A stretch of 64,000 bases of DNA from JADKIH01 sp031385005 (GTDB taxonomy: Bacteria > Bacteroidota > Bacteroidia > AKYH767-A > 2013-40CM-41-45), in the NCBI GenBank assembly GCA_031385005.1, contig JANNBB010000027.1, positions 1 to 64,000 on the forward strand. The letters are read 5' to 3'. Below the pieces are notes generated by a model that saw only the letters and a list, made by a program, of their open reading frames with translations, was not told where the DNA came from and searched no databases. Shown in pieces: positions 45,005 to 53,806 of this stretch (within the stretch, counting starts at the first letter, position 1; every line of letters starts with the position of its first letter). The translations under genes were made by a program, and so were the position numbers.

Positions 45005-45274
45005 ATGGCAAAAGAGTCAATGAAAGCAAGAGAAGTTAAGCGTGCACGCATGAACGCCCGTTTCGCAGCAAAGCGCAAAGCGCTAAAAGCGGCAGGTGAT
45101 TACGAAGCACTGGATAAACTTCCTAAAAATTCATCACCGGTACGCATGCATAATCGTTGTAAACTAACGGGTCGTCCGAGAGGTTACATTCGCACCTTCG
45201 GTCTGTCACGGAACATGTTCCGAAAAATGGCACTCGATGGAAAGATTCCCGGAGTTACAAAAGCTAGCTGGTAA
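45005..45274 (+). CDS. rpsN: 30S ribosomal protein S14 (zinc-free type)
   Basis: 89 residues, the long C-minus form without CxxC pairs. AKESMKAREVKRARM and the C-terminal RCKLTGRPRGYIRTFGLSRN are conserved; only a single Cys is left. 40 bases to rpsH. Confidence 0.98.
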   Translation: MAKESMKAREVKRARMNARFAAKRKALKAAGDYEALDKLPKNSSPVRMHNRCKLTGRPRGYIRTFGLSRNMFRKMALDGKIPGVTKASW

Positions 45275-45314
45275 ATAATTAACAAGAAACAAGGACAAGT
45301 ATAACATAACAACA

Positions 45315-45710
45315 ATGACAGATCCTATTGCAGATTTCATCACACGGATTCGTAACGCAGTAAAAGCAAACCACCGCATCGTACAGGTGCCGGCATCGAA
45401 TCTAAAGAAGGAAATGACTAAAATTCTTAAGGAAAAAGGTTATATTCTAGATTATAAATTCGAAGAAGATACTAAGCAAGGCCTTATAAAAATTGCCTTG
45501 AAGTACCACCCGGTAACCAAGGCGCCTGCTATTCGCAACCTAACGCGTATCAGTAAGCCCGGACTTCGTAAATACGCAGGACTCGAAAGAATGCCACGCG
45601 TACTTAACGGACTTGGAATAGCTATTCTCTCAACATCGAAAGGTGTAATGACAGATAAAGAAGCCAAGAAAGAAAATGTTGGTGGGGAAGTACTTTGCTA
45701 CGTTTATTAA
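45315..45710 (+). CDS. rpsH: 30S ribosomal protein S8
   Basis: 131 residues. TDPIADFITRIRNAVKA at the start and ISTSKGVMT-like LSTSKGVMTDKEA near the end identify it. In E. coli S8 represses the spc operon by binding the rplE start region; here that region instead shows a strong Shine-Dalgarno, and similar control is untested. Confidence 0.99.
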   Translation: MTDPIADFITRIRNAVKANHRIVQVPASNLKKEMTKILKEKGYILDYKFEEDTKQGLIKIALKYHPVTKAPAIRNLTRISKPGLRKYAGLERMPRVLNGLGIAILSTSKGVMTDKEAKKENVGGEVLCYVY

Positions 45711-45731
45711 TCGATAAAACATTAAAGACAA

Positions 45732-46286
45732 ATGTCACGAATTGGAAAATTACCGATCACGCTTCCGGCCAAAGTTGAAGTGAAAGTTAGCGGAAACATT
45801 GTTTCCGTTAAAGGTCCCAAAGGTGAGCTTATTCAAAAGCTTGCTGATGGTGTAAAGGTGAATATTGAAGGCGACACGATTACACTAGAGCGTGCAACCG
45901 AATCAAAATCACACAGGGCTTTACATGGACTGTACCGTTCATTAATCAACAACATGATTATTGGCGTATCGCAGGGATTCAAAAAAGAACAAGAATTGGT
46001 TGGTGTAGGTTACAAAGCCAGCACACAAGGACAATTATTGGATCTTGTATTGGGATACTCTCACCATTTCATCTTTGAAATACCTGCAGAAGTAAAAGTC
46101 AGTGCTAAACAGGATAAAGGACAAAATCCGATTATCACTTTGGAAAGCGTAGACAAACAATTACTCGGTGCAGTAGCAGCAAAGATCAGATCGCTCCGTA
46201 CACCGGAACCATATAAAGGAAAAGGAATTAAATTCACCGGAGAAATTCTGAGAAGAAAAGCCGGTAAGTCAGCAGCTAAAAAATAA
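45732..46286 (+). CDS. rplF: 50S ribosomal protein L6
   Basis: 184 residues with the two similar domains of L6. SRIGKLPITLPAKVEV, VGVGYKASTQG and the EPYKGKGIKFTGEILRRKAGK ending (GKGI.Y motif region) are conserved. Seven bases to rplR. Confidence 0.99.
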   Translation: MSRIGKLPITLPAKVEVKVSGNIVSVKGPKGELIQKLADGVKVNIEGDTITLERATESKSHRALHGLYRSLINNMIIGVSQGFKKEQELVGVGYKASTQGQLLDLVLGYSHHFIFEIPAEVKVSAKQDKGQNPIITLESVDKQLLGAVAAKIRSLRTPEPYKGKGIKFTGEILRRKAGKSAAKK

Positions 46287-46293
46287 TTAAGCC

Positions 46294-46647
46294 ATGTTAA
46301 GAAAACAGCTTCGTAGAAACAGCATTCGTACCCGTATTCGTAGGGTAATAAAAGGAACAGCAGAACGTCCGCGTTTATCTGTATTCCGCAGCAACAAACA
46401 AATCTATGCCCAGTTGATCGATGATTTGAACGGAGTTACGCTTATAGCGTCTTCTTCTGCAGCCAAAGATTTTGAAGCGATGAAAGCAAAGAAAGTGGAT
46501 ATAGCAAAAGAAGTAGGTAAATCGATAGCCGCAAAAGCAGTTCAAAGCGGAATCTCTTCCGTAGTATTTGATCGCGGAGGTTACCTCTATCACGGTCGTG
46601 TGAAAGCACTTGCAGAAGGTGCACGTGAAGCAGGACTTAAATTCTAA
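46294..46647 (+). CDS. rplR: 50S ribosomal protein L18
   Basis: 117 residues, 5S rRNA binder. RTRIRRVIKGTAERPRLSVFRSNK and VVFDRGGYLYHGRVKALAEGAREAGL are diagnostic. Confidence 0.99.
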   Translation: MLRKQLRRNSIRTRIRRVIKGTAERPRLSVFRSNKQIYAQLIDDLNGVTLIASSSAAKDFEAMKAKKVDIAKEVGKSIAAKAVQSGISSVVFDRGGYLYHGRVKALAEGAREAGLKF

Positions 46648-46676
46648 AAATCAGAAACAACTCTTACACAAGAAAT

Positions 46677-47195
46677 ATGTCAGAAACAAATATAAAGAGA
46701 GTTAAGTCGAGCGAGATTGAATTAAAAGACCGTCTCGTGGCAGTTAACCGTGTTACAAAAGTAACCAAGGGTGGTCGTGCATTTACGTTTGCAGCGATTG
46801 TAGTAGTAGGTGATGAGACAGGTGTTGTCGGACACGGACTTGGAAAAGCCAAGGAAGTATCAGACGCTGTTCAGAAAGGCATCGATGATGCAAAGAAGAA
46901 CCTGGTGAAAGTTCCAATCCTTAAAGGTACAGTACCTCATGAGGCATATGGAAAATTCGGTGGCGCATTGGTATATCTGAAGCCGGCTGCTCCCGGAACA
47001 GGGGTAATTGCAGGTGGTGCGATGCGTGCGGTTTTAGAGAGTGTTGGAATACATGACGTACTTGCGAAATCAAAGGGTAGTTCTAATCCGCACAACGTTG
47101 TGAAGGCAACAATTGATGCTCTGTTACGCATGCGTGACCCGGCAACTGTCGCTCAACACCGCGGAATAAAAATGTTAAAAGTATTTAACGGCTAA
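46677..47195 (+). CDS. rpsE: 30S ribosomal protein S5
   Basis: 172 residues; decoding-fidelity and helicase-region protein. ELKDRLVAVNRVTKVTKGGR, GVVGHGLGKAKEV and GGAMRAVLESVGIHDVLAKS are conserved. 24 bases to rpmD. Confidence 0.99.
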   Translation: MSETNIKRVKSSEIELKDRLVAVNRVTKVTKGGRAFTFAAIVVVGDETGVVGHGLGKAKEVSDAVQKGIDDAKKNLVKVPILKGTVPHEAYGKFGGALVYLKPAAPGTGVIAGGAMRAVLESVGIHDVLAKSKGSSNPHNVVKATIDALLRMRDPATVAQHRGIKMLKVFNG

Positions 47196-47219
47196 TCAGC
47201 CATCAATAAATTAAAAACC

Positions 47220-47393
47220 ATGTCAAAAGTTAAGATAACACTCGTGAAAAGCGGTATCGACCGCCCGGAAAGACAGAAGCGTACTTTATCAGCTCTGGGG
47301 TTGAGAAAAATGAACCGCACTGTGGAGAAAGAATTGACACCGCAGATCCAAGGCATGATCGAAGCAGTAAAGCATCTAATTAAAGTAAGTTAA
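47220..47393 (+). CDS. rpmD: 50S ribosomal protein L30
   Basis: 57 residues read directly from the sequence between rpsE and rplO; easily missed by length cut-offs. KVKITLVKSGIDRPERQKRT and LGLRKMNRTVE match L30, and the position is the conserved one. ATG at 47220, TAA at 47391-47393. Confidence 0.97.
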   Translation: MSKVKITLVKSGIDRPERQKRTLSALGLRKMNRTVEKELTPQIQGMIEAVKHLIKVS

Positions 47394-47426
47394 TTAACAG
47401 TATAATCCAGATAAGATATTTCAACT

Positions 47427-47873
47427 ATGAACTTATCATCACTCAAGCCGGCTAAAGGTTCGGTAAAAGACAACAAACGACTGGGACGTGGAACAGGTTC
47501 CGGAAGAGGAGGTACATCCACTCGTGGACATAAGGGAGCACAATCGCGTTCAGGATATTCATCCAAGCGTGGTTTTGAAGGAGGTCAGATGCCATTACAG
47601 CGTCGTATTCCGAAATTCGGTTTCAAGAATCCATTCCGTGTTGAATACCATGGAATCAATCTGGATACTCTTCAGGAATTGGCCGACACAAAAAAACTTT
47701 CGATGATCGACGTGAATGTCCTTGTTGAAAACGGACTTGCTTCTAAAAGAGAGAAAGTAAAAATCCTCGGCCGAGGTGAAATCAAATCGAAACTTGAAGT
47801 AAAAGCGCATGCTTTCTCTGCTACAGCGAAAGAAGCAATTGAAGCTAAAGGAGGAAGTACTGCTACTATCTAA
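47427..47873 (+). CDS. rplO: 50S ribosomal protein L15
   Basis: 148 residues. The Gly/Arg-rich N-terminus (KRLGRGTGSGRGGTSTRGHKG) and GGQMPLQRRIPKFGF are typical. Stop is three bases before secY. Confidence 0.99.
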   Translation: MNLSSLKPAKGSVKDNKRLGRGTGSGRGGTSTRGHKGAQSRSGYSSKRGFEGGQMPLQRRIPKFGFKNPFRVEYHGINLDTLQELADTKKLSMIDVNVLVENGLASKREKVKILGRGEIKSKLEVKAHAFSATAKEAIEAKGGSTATI

Positions 47874-47876
47874 CGC

Positions 47877-49238
47877 ATGAAAAACCTAATACAGACAATA
47901 AGAAATATTTTTAAGATCGAAGATCTTAGGGTTCGTATCCTTAACACACTCTTCTTTCTTCTGATTTACCGTCTGGGTACACATATCGTGTTGCCAGGTG
48001 TAGATCCGGAACAACTTTCCAATCTCCAGCAGCAAACCTCAGGGGGTGTTTTGGGATTGCTTGATATGTTTTCCGGTGGAGCATTTTCTAATTCCTCTAT
48101 TTTTGCCTTAGGAATTATGCCTTACATCTCTGCCTCAATCGTTGTGCAGTTGATGAGTATCGCTATTCCTTATTTTCAGAAACTTCAAAAAGAAGGTGAA
48201 AGCGGAAGAAAGCGAATTAATAATATTACCCGTTGGTTAACCGTTGTAATTACAGCTTTTCAGGCACCGGGTTACATCGTCAACTTGCGTTCACAGGTTC
48301 CGGCTGCCATTATTTCGGTAACCAATCCTGAGTTGGTATCTCCATTTACTTTCTGGTTTACTTCTATTGTAATCCTTATAGCCGGTACATTATTCGTGAT
48401 GTGGTTAGGAGAGCGAATTACAGATAAGGGTATCGGAAACGGAATTTCATTGATCATCATGATTGGAATTATCGCCCGCCTACCGGCAGCGCTTCGTGAT
48501 GAGGTATTATCACGTGCAAATTCAAACGGAGGAATGGTTGTTTTACTTCTCGAGTTGGTCGCATTAGGTGCCGTTGTTGCCTTTGTGATTTTGCTTGTTC
48601 AGGGTACAAGAAAGATTCCTGTAAATTTTGCCAAGAAAATTGTTGGTAATAAGCAATACGGTGGCGTACGTCAGTACATTCCTCTAAAAGTGAATGCTGC
48701 AGGTGTAATGCCTATCATCTTCGCTCAGGCAATTATGTTTATTCCTGCTACCATCGCACAATTTTTCCCGGATGCAAGTGCCTCACAGGGAATCATGAGT
48801 GCTTTTGGTAACTTTACTTCCTTCTGGTATAATTTCGTTTTTGCGACATTGATTATTTTGTTTACCTATTTCTATACAGCAATTGCGGTAAACCCTAATC
48901 AAATGGCTGACGACATGAAAAGAAACAACGGTTTTATTCCGGGAGTTAAACCGGGAAGAGGAACTGCAGATTTTATTGACGATGTCATGTCGCGCATTAC
49001 ATTACCGGGGGCAATATTCCTGGCACTGATTGCCATCTTACCTACGTTTGCATTACTTATGAATATCAATAACAACTTCGCTCACTTTTACGGAGGAACT
49101 TCTCTTCTGATTTTGGTGGGTGTTGTTCTCGATACATTACAACAGATAGAAAGCCATCTTTTAATGCGTCATTACGATGGATTAATGAAGAGTGGAAGAA
49201 TTAAAGGTAGAAGTTCGCCTGTAGCTACAGCGGTCTAG
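47877..49238 (+). CDS. secY: Protein translocase subunit SecY
   Basis: Channel of the Sec translocon, 453 residues with ten membrane segments. LRVRILNTLFFLLIYRLGTH leads into TM1, followed by the plug region (MFSGGAFSNSSIFALGIMPY), LGERITDKGIGNG, and the cytosolic loop MADDMKRNNGFIPGVKPGR that contacts SecA and ribosome. Exports T9SS cargo and other signal-peptide proteins seen in this window. Confidence 0.99.
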   Translation: MKNLIQTIRNIFKIEDLRVRILNTLFFLLIYRLGTHIVLPGVDPEQLSNLQQQTSGGVLGLLDMFSGGAFSNSSIFALGIMPYISASIVVQLMSIAIPYFQKLQKEGESGRKRINNITRWLTVVITAFQAPGYIVNLRSQVPAAIISVTNPELVSPFTFWFTSIVILIAGTLFVMWLGERITDKGIGNGISLIIMIGIIARLPAALRDEVLSRANSNGGMVVLLLELVALGAVVAFVILLVQGTRKIPVNFAKKIVGNKQYGGVRQYIPLKVNAAGVMPIIFAQAIMFIPATIAQFFPDASASQGIMSAFGNFTSFWYNFVFATLIILFTYFYTAIAVNPNQMADDMKRNNGFIPGVKPGRGTADFIDDVMSRITLPGAIFLALIAILPTFALLMNINNNFAHFYGGTSLLILVGVVLDTLQQIESHLLMRHYDGLMKSGRIKGRSSPVATAV

Positions 49239-49269
49239 TTTCTTTTTGAAAGAATGGAAAAAAGAACCT

Positions 49270-50067
49270 ATGCTATACTATAAGACGATTGAGGAGATTG
49301 AGTTAATAAGGGAAAGTTCTTTACTTGTTGCGAAAACCCTTGCCGAAGTGGCGAAAGTCATTAGGCCGGGTATTACCACACTGCACCTCGATAAAATAGC
49401 CGAGGAATTCGTGAGAGATCACCAGGCAGTGCCGGCATTTCTGAATTACAATGGGTTTCCAAATTCCCTCTGTATTTCTGTTAATGCTCAGGTAGTACAT
49501 GGAATTCCGAGTAACACGGAATTGAAAGACGGAGATATCTGTTCAGTAGATTGCGGTGTTTTGAAGAATGGTTTTTATGGTGATTCCGCCTATACATTTG
49601 CTATTGGCGAGGTGAACGAAGATGTTTTAAAACTACTTCAGGTAACCAGGGGATCATTATACAAAGGGATCGAAAAGGCAGTTGCCGGAAATCGATTGGG
49701 GGACGTAAGTTCGGCAGTTCAGGAATTTGCAGAATCAAACGGATTCTCAGTTGTCAGAGAGCTAGTCGGTCACGGAATAGGACGACACTTACACGAAAAA
49801 CCGGAAGTTCCGAATTATGGAAAGAAGGGAAGCGGAATGGTGTTGAAAGAGGGGTTGGTTATCGCCATTGAACCGATGATTAACATGGGAGGAAAGTCAG
49901 TCGTTCACGAGAAAGACGGATGGACGGTAAGAACAGCTGATAAAAAACCTTCTGCTCATTTTGAGCATACGGTTGCAATAAAAAAAGGGGGGGCAGATAT
50001 TTTGAGTTCGTTTAAATATATTGAAGAAATACTAAAAGATAATATACATACTAAAGTCAGTTACTAG
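49270..50067 (+). CDS. map: Methionine aminopeptidase, type I
   Basis: Removes initiator Met. 265 residues from ATG 49270; an in-frame TTG at 49246 is discounted because the family starts at the YYKTIEEIELIRESS region. Metal ligands are in SVDCGVLKNGFYGDSAYTF (two Asp), GHGIGRHLHEKP (His), IEPMINMG (Glu) and FEHTVAI (Glu region). Two bases to infA. Confidence 0.98.
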   Translation: MLYYKTIEEIELIRESSLLVAKTLAEVAKVIRPGITTLHLDKIAEEFVRDHQAVPAFLNYNGFPNSLCISVNAQVVHGIPSNTELKDGDICSVDCGVLKNGFYGDSAYTFAIGEVNEDVLKLLQVTRGSLYKGIEKAVAGNRLGDVSSAVQEFAESNGFSVVRELVGHGIGRHLHEKPEVPNYGKKGSGMVLKEGLVIAIEPMINMGGKSVVHEKDGWTVRTADKKPSAHFEHTVAIKKGGADILSSFKYIEEILKDNIHTKVSY

Positions 50068-50069
50068 AA

Positions 50070-50288
50070 GTGTCAAAACAATCAAACATAGAACAGGACG
50101 GTACCATTACTGAAGCGTTATCAAATGCGATGTTCCGTGTAGAGTTGGAAAATGGTCATGAAATTATTGCACACATCTCCGGAAAAATGAGAATGAATTA
50201 CATTAAAATTCTTCCCGGTGATAAAGTAAAAGTGGAAATGTCGCCATACGATTTGACAAAAGGTAGAATAACTTACAGGTATAAGTAA
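50070..50288 (+). CDS. infA: Translation initiation factor IF-1
   Basis: 72 residues with GTG start at 50070. OB-fold: EQDGTITEALSNAMFRVELENGHEIIAHISGKMR, then LPGDKVKVEMSPYDLTKGRI spans. Its position between map and rpmJ is the conserved Bacteroidota order. Confidence 0.98.
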   Translation: MSKQSNIEQDGTITEALSNAMFRVELENGHEIIAHISGKMRMNYIKILPGDKVKVEMSPYDLTKGRITYRYK

Positions 50289-50301
50289 AAACTAAATTAA
50301 A

Positions 50302-50418
50302 ATGAAAGTAAAACCTGCAATTAAAAAAAGAAGTGTTGACTGCATCATTGTACGCAGAAAGGGAAGATTGTATGTAATCAACAAAAAAAATCCAAGGTTT
50401 AAACAACGCCAGGGTTAA
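50302..50418 (+). CDS. rpmJ: 50S ribosomal protein L36 (zinc-free type)
   Basis: 38 residues read directly from the sequence: begins MKVKPAIKKRSVDC, ends NPRFKQRQG. Of the four zinc ligands of the canonical protein (Cys11, Cys14, Cys27, His33) only Cys14 remains; the others are Ser, Asn and Phe. ATG 50302, TAA 50416-50418. A 129-base gap without genes follows before rpsM. Confidence 0.97.
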   Translation: MKVKPAIKKRSVDCIIVRRKGRLYVINKKNPRFKQRQG

Positions 50419-50547
50419 TTAATTCGGGACTTCAAGGATGGGTTAATCGGAATTGAAAACCATTCATTCACAAACCTGTCAGAAGAAAAGAATTAATTTA
50501 AGATTGAAAAATAACAGAAAAGAATCACAAACAATAAATAGAAATAA

Positions 50548-50925
50548 ATGGCTCGTATTGCTGGTATTGATTTACCAAAACACAAAAGAGGCGTAATCGG
50601 TTTAACCTATATCTTCGGAATAGGAAAAGCGACTGCCGAGCGCATTCTAACCGAAGCAGGCATTGACCACTCTGTAAAGGTTGATCAATGGGACGACGAT
50701 CAATTAACTAAGATTCGTAACATGATTAACGAATTAAAAGTTGAGGGTGCTCTTCGTTCAGAAGTTCAACTAAACATCAAACGTTTAGTGGATGTTAACT
50801 GCTACCGCGGTATTCGTCACCGTGTTGGCTTACCTGTGCGCGGACAGCGTACAAAGACAAATTGTCGTACAAGAAAAGGAAAACGTAAAACTGTTGCCAA
50901 CAAGAAGAAGGCAACCAAAATGTAA
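50548..50925 (+). CDS. rpsM: 30S ribosomal protein S13
   Basis: 125 residues. ARIAGIDLPKHKRGVIGLTY, GIGKATAERIL and RHRVGLPVRGQRTKTNCRTRKG are diagnostic; head-domain protein contacting P-site tRNA. Confidence 0.99.
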   Translation: MARIAGIDLPKHKRGVIGLTYIFGIGKATAERILTEAGIDHSVKVDQWDDDQLTKIRNMINELKVEGALRSEVQLNIKRLVDVNCYRGIRHRVGLPVRGQRTKTNCRTRKGKRKTVANKKKATKM

Positions 50926-50934
50926 TTGATAATA

Positions 50935-51342
50935 ATGGCTACACAACAATCAGCGGCGAAACCAGCAAAAGCTGCAAAAAAGAAAGTAGTGAAAGTTGAG
51001 GCTTATGGAAAGGCGTTTATTAATGCGACTTTCAATAACATCATCATTTCTCTTACAAACGATACGGGCCAGGTGATCTCCTGGAGCTCTGCCGGTAAAA
51101 TGGGATTTAAAGGTTCCAAGAAAAACACACCTTATGCGGCACAACTCGCTGCGGGAGATTGCGCGAAAGCTGCTTTCGACCTCGGCCTTCGTAAAGTAAA
51201 AGTATTTGTGAGAGGTCCCGGAGCCGGACGAGAATCAGCAATCAGAACCTTGCATCAGGCAGGAATCGAAGTTACTGAAATCATGGACTTGACTCCAATC
51301 CCTCATAACGGCTGTCGCCCTAAAGGTAAGCGCCGAGTATAA
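50935..51342 (+). CDS. rpsK: 30S ribosomal protein S11
   Basis: 135 residues from ATG 50935 (TTG nine bases upstream is in frame but less likely). An Ala/Lys-rich leader precedes AFINATFNNIIISLTNDTGQV and the GPGAGRESAIRTLHQAG and DLTPIPHNGCRPKGKRR segments. Confidence 0.99.
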   Translation: MATQQSAAKPAKAAKKKVVKVEAYGKAFINATFNNIIISLTNDTGQVISWSSAGKMGFKGSKKNTPYAAQLAAGDCAKAAFDLGLRKVKVFVRGPGAGRESAIRTLHQAGIEVTEIMDLTPIPHNGCRPKGKRRV

Positions 51343-51373
51343 TTTTAATAATATCAAATAGAATTTAAATAAC

Positions 51374-51979
51374 ATGGCAAGATATATAGGCCCTTCAACC
51401 AAAATTGCACGTAAATTCCGCGAACCTATTTTCGGACCGGATAAATCTTTCGAAAAGAAAAATTATCCTCCCGGACAACACGGTTTAACTAAAAAGCGTG
51501 CAAAGCAATCTGAATATTCTACTCAGCTGATGGAAAAGCAGAAAGTAAAATATATGTATGGAATTCTCGAAAGACAGTTTGCGAAAATATTCGATCGTGC
51601 TTCAAGAAAAGCCGGCATCACCGGTGAAAACTTATTGCAAATGATCGAATCCAGACTGGATAACGTAGTATTCCGCCTCGGATTAGCTCCAACACGTATG
51701 GCTGCCCGCCAGTTGGTTTCTCACCGTCACATTACAGTGAATGGAAAAGTAGTAAACATCTCTTCATATGGCTGCAAAAGCGGTGATGTAGTGGCTGTTC
51801 GCGAACGTTCGAAATCACTCGAAGTGATTGCAACTAACACCAAAGGCAGTTCGAGCAAACATGCCTGGTTGGAGTGGGACCGTTCTACTATGACAGGAAA
51901 GATTTTAAATCTTCCAACCCGTGATCAGATTCCTGAGGCAATAAAGGAACAGCTGATCGTCGAATTGTATTCTAAGTAA
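51374..51979 (+). CDS. rpsD: 30S ribosomal protein S4
   Basis: 201 residues, zinc-free form: the N-terminus YIGPSTKIARKFREPIFGPD has no CxxC. S4 RNA-binding domain with RLDNVVFRLGLAPTRMAARQLVSHRHI. In E. coli S4 represses the alpha operon; no equivalent pseudoknot could be recognised ahead of rpsM. Confidence 0.99.
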   Translation: MARYIGPSTKIARKFREPIFGPDKSFEKKNYPPGQHGLTKKRAKQSEYSTQLMEKQKVKYMYGILERQFAKIFDRASRKAGITGENLLQMIESRLDNVVFRLGLAPTRMAARQLVSHRHITVNGKVVNISSYGCKSGDVVAVRERSKSLEVIATNTKGSSSKHAWLEWDRSTMTGKILNLPTRDQIPEAIKEQLIVELYSK

Positions 51980-52039
51980 TCAGTGATTAAATAGAATTCT
52001 TTACACTATTAATTTTAACCTTAAACAACAAACGATACA

Positions 52040-53029
52040 ATGGCAATCTTAGCATTTCAGAGACCGGATAAAGTGATTATGATTAACTCCGACGACCGTA
52101 ACGGCGTATTTGAGTTTCGTCCTCTTGAACCCGGATATGGAATTACAATCGGTAATGCATTACGCAGAATTCTGCTTTCTTCACTCGAAGGACATGCAAT
52201 TACCTCGATAAAAATTAGTGGTGTGGACCATGAGTTCTCTACCATTAAAGGAGTTGTTGAAGATGTAACAGAACTTATTCTTAACCTGAAGCAAGTGCGT
52301 TTCAAGCAACAAATTCAGGGCACCGATACAGAAAAAGTTACTGTTAGCGTTTCAGGAAAAACACAGTTCACCGCCGGCGACATCAGTAAATTTACAACGG
52401 CTTTCCAGGTTCTTAATCCTGAACTTGTTCTTTGTAATATGGAAACCAGTGTGAAACTGACTGTTGATATTCACATCGACAAAGGCCGTGGTTACGTTCC
52501 TTCTGAAGAGAATAAATTAAGTACGGCTCCAATCGGTACTATTCCTATGGATTCAATTTTTACTCCTGTCAGAAACGTAAAATATTCAGTAGAAAATTAT
52601 CGTGTTGAACAAAAAACCGATTATGAAAAACTGATCATGGAAATCGCAACCGATGGTTCTATTCACCCGAAAGAAGCGTTGAAAGAAGCTGCCGAAATTC
52701 TGATTCACCATTTCATGCTGTTCTCTGATGAGAAAATTACTCTTGAAACAAAAGAGAAAACTCCAACAGAAGAACTCGATGAGAATACACTTCACATGCG
52801 TCAGTTACTAAGCACGAAGTTAGTCGACATGGACCTTTCTGTTCGCGCATTGAATTGCCTGAAAGCAGCCGATGTTGAAACACTGGGAGACTTGGTTTCT
52901 TACAATAAAGCTGACCTCTTAAAGTTCCGCAACTTCGGTAAGAAATCACTCACCGAATTAGAAGAACTCGTTCGTGCAAAGAATTTAACATTCGGAATGA
53001 ACATTGGTAAATACATCGAAAGAAAGTAA
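52040..53029 (+). CDS. rpoA: RNA polymerase alpha subunit
   Basis: 329 residues. The N-terminal dimerisation domain has LEPGYGITIGNALRRILLSSLEG; the C-terminal domain has LNCLKAADVETLGDLVSY and FGKKSLTELEELV, which contact UP elements and activators. The full length of both domains is present. 57 bases to rplQ. Confidence 0.99.
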   Translation: MAILAFQRPDKVIMINSDDRNGVFEFRPLEPGYGITIGNALRRILLSSLEGHAITSIKISGVDHEFSTIKGVVEDVTELILNLKQVRFKQQIQGTDTEKVTVSVSGKTQFTAGDISKFTTAFQVLNPELVLCNMETSVKLTVDIHIDKGRGYVPSEENKLSTAPIGTIPMDSIFTPVRNVKYSVENYRVEQKTDYEKLIMEIATDGSIHPKEALKEAAEILIHHFMLFSDEKITLETKEKTPTEELDENTLHMRQLLSTKLVDMDLSVRALNCLKAADVETLGDLVSYNKADLLKFRNFGKKSLTELEELVRAKNLTFGMNIGKYIERK

Positions 53030-53086
53030 TCTTCCCAAAGAAGAGAAATATATTAATTATCCAGATTTTAGTCATAGCATAATACA

Positions 53087-53647
53087 ATGAGACACGGAAA
53101 GAAATTCAATCACCTTGGCAGGACAAATACTCACCGCCATGCATTATTATCAAACATGGCAACCTCGCTTATCCTGCATAAGCGTATCAATACTACAGTG
53201 GCAAAAGCTAAAGCTTTGCGTAAATATGTAGAGCCACTTATCACACGTTCAAAAGTGGATAGTACACATTCACGCAGAATGGTTTTCAATTACCTGCAAG
53301 ATAAATTTGCGGTAACAGAATTATTCCGCGAAGTGGCTCCAAAAATTGCAGATCGTCCGGGTGGCTACACGCGTATCATTCGCCTCGAAAATCGTCCGGG
53401 TGATAATGCAGAAATGTGCATGATGGAATTAGTCGACTTCAACCTGATCTATGGCGGAACTGCCAGTGAAGGTGGAGCTAAGAAAGCGAAGACTACACGT
53501 CGTAAATCTACTAAGAAAGCAACCGCTTCTGAAGATGATAGCGCCGTTGATGAAGCTGTTGAAGCACCAAAAAAGAAGGCACCGAAAAAGGAAGCTAAAG
53601 CAGAGCCCAAAAAAGAAACGAAGAAAAAGCCGGATTCTAAAAAGTAA
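53087..53647 (+). CDS. rplQ: 50S ribosomal protein L17 with Lys/Ala-rich tail
   Basis: 186 residues. The core (1-124) is standard: MRHGKKFNHLGRTNTHRHALL, RINTTVAKAKALRKYVEPLI and GGYTRIIRLENRPGD. Residues ~125-186 form a low-complexity tail of Lys, Ala, Glu, Thr (KKKAPKKEAKAEPKKETKKK). Such tails are common on Bacteroidota L17 and are expected to be disordered. A strong terminator follows. Confidence 0.98.
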   Translation: MRHGKKFNHLGRTNTHRHALLSNMATSLILHKRINTTVAKAKALRKYVEPLITRSKVDSTHSRRMVFNYLQDKFAVTELFREVAPKIADRPGGYTRIIRLENRPGDNAEMCMMELVDFNLIYGGTASEGGAKKAKTTRRKSTKKATASEDDSAVDEAVEAPKKKAPKKEAKAEPKKETKKKPDSKK

Positions 53648-53673
53648 TCAACTAATTATGAATTTGATAGAAA

Positions 53674-53706
53674 AGAGGATAAACCAAAACGTTATCCTCT
53701 TTTTTT
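53674..53706 (+). terminator. Terminator of the ribosomal superoperon
   Basis: AGAGGATAA (53674-53682) pairs with TTATCCTCT (53692-53700), nine-nt loop, and flanking A-run/T-run (T through 53706) extend the pairing. Confidence 0.92.
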
Positions 53707-53806
53707 ATGGCTTTCTCGATAAGAAAACTCTCATCAGAAGGAATTTTAACGATTCGAAAAGCGTCAGTAAAGTCAAAAGGAAAATATATTATCTTTATCT
53801 CCCGTC

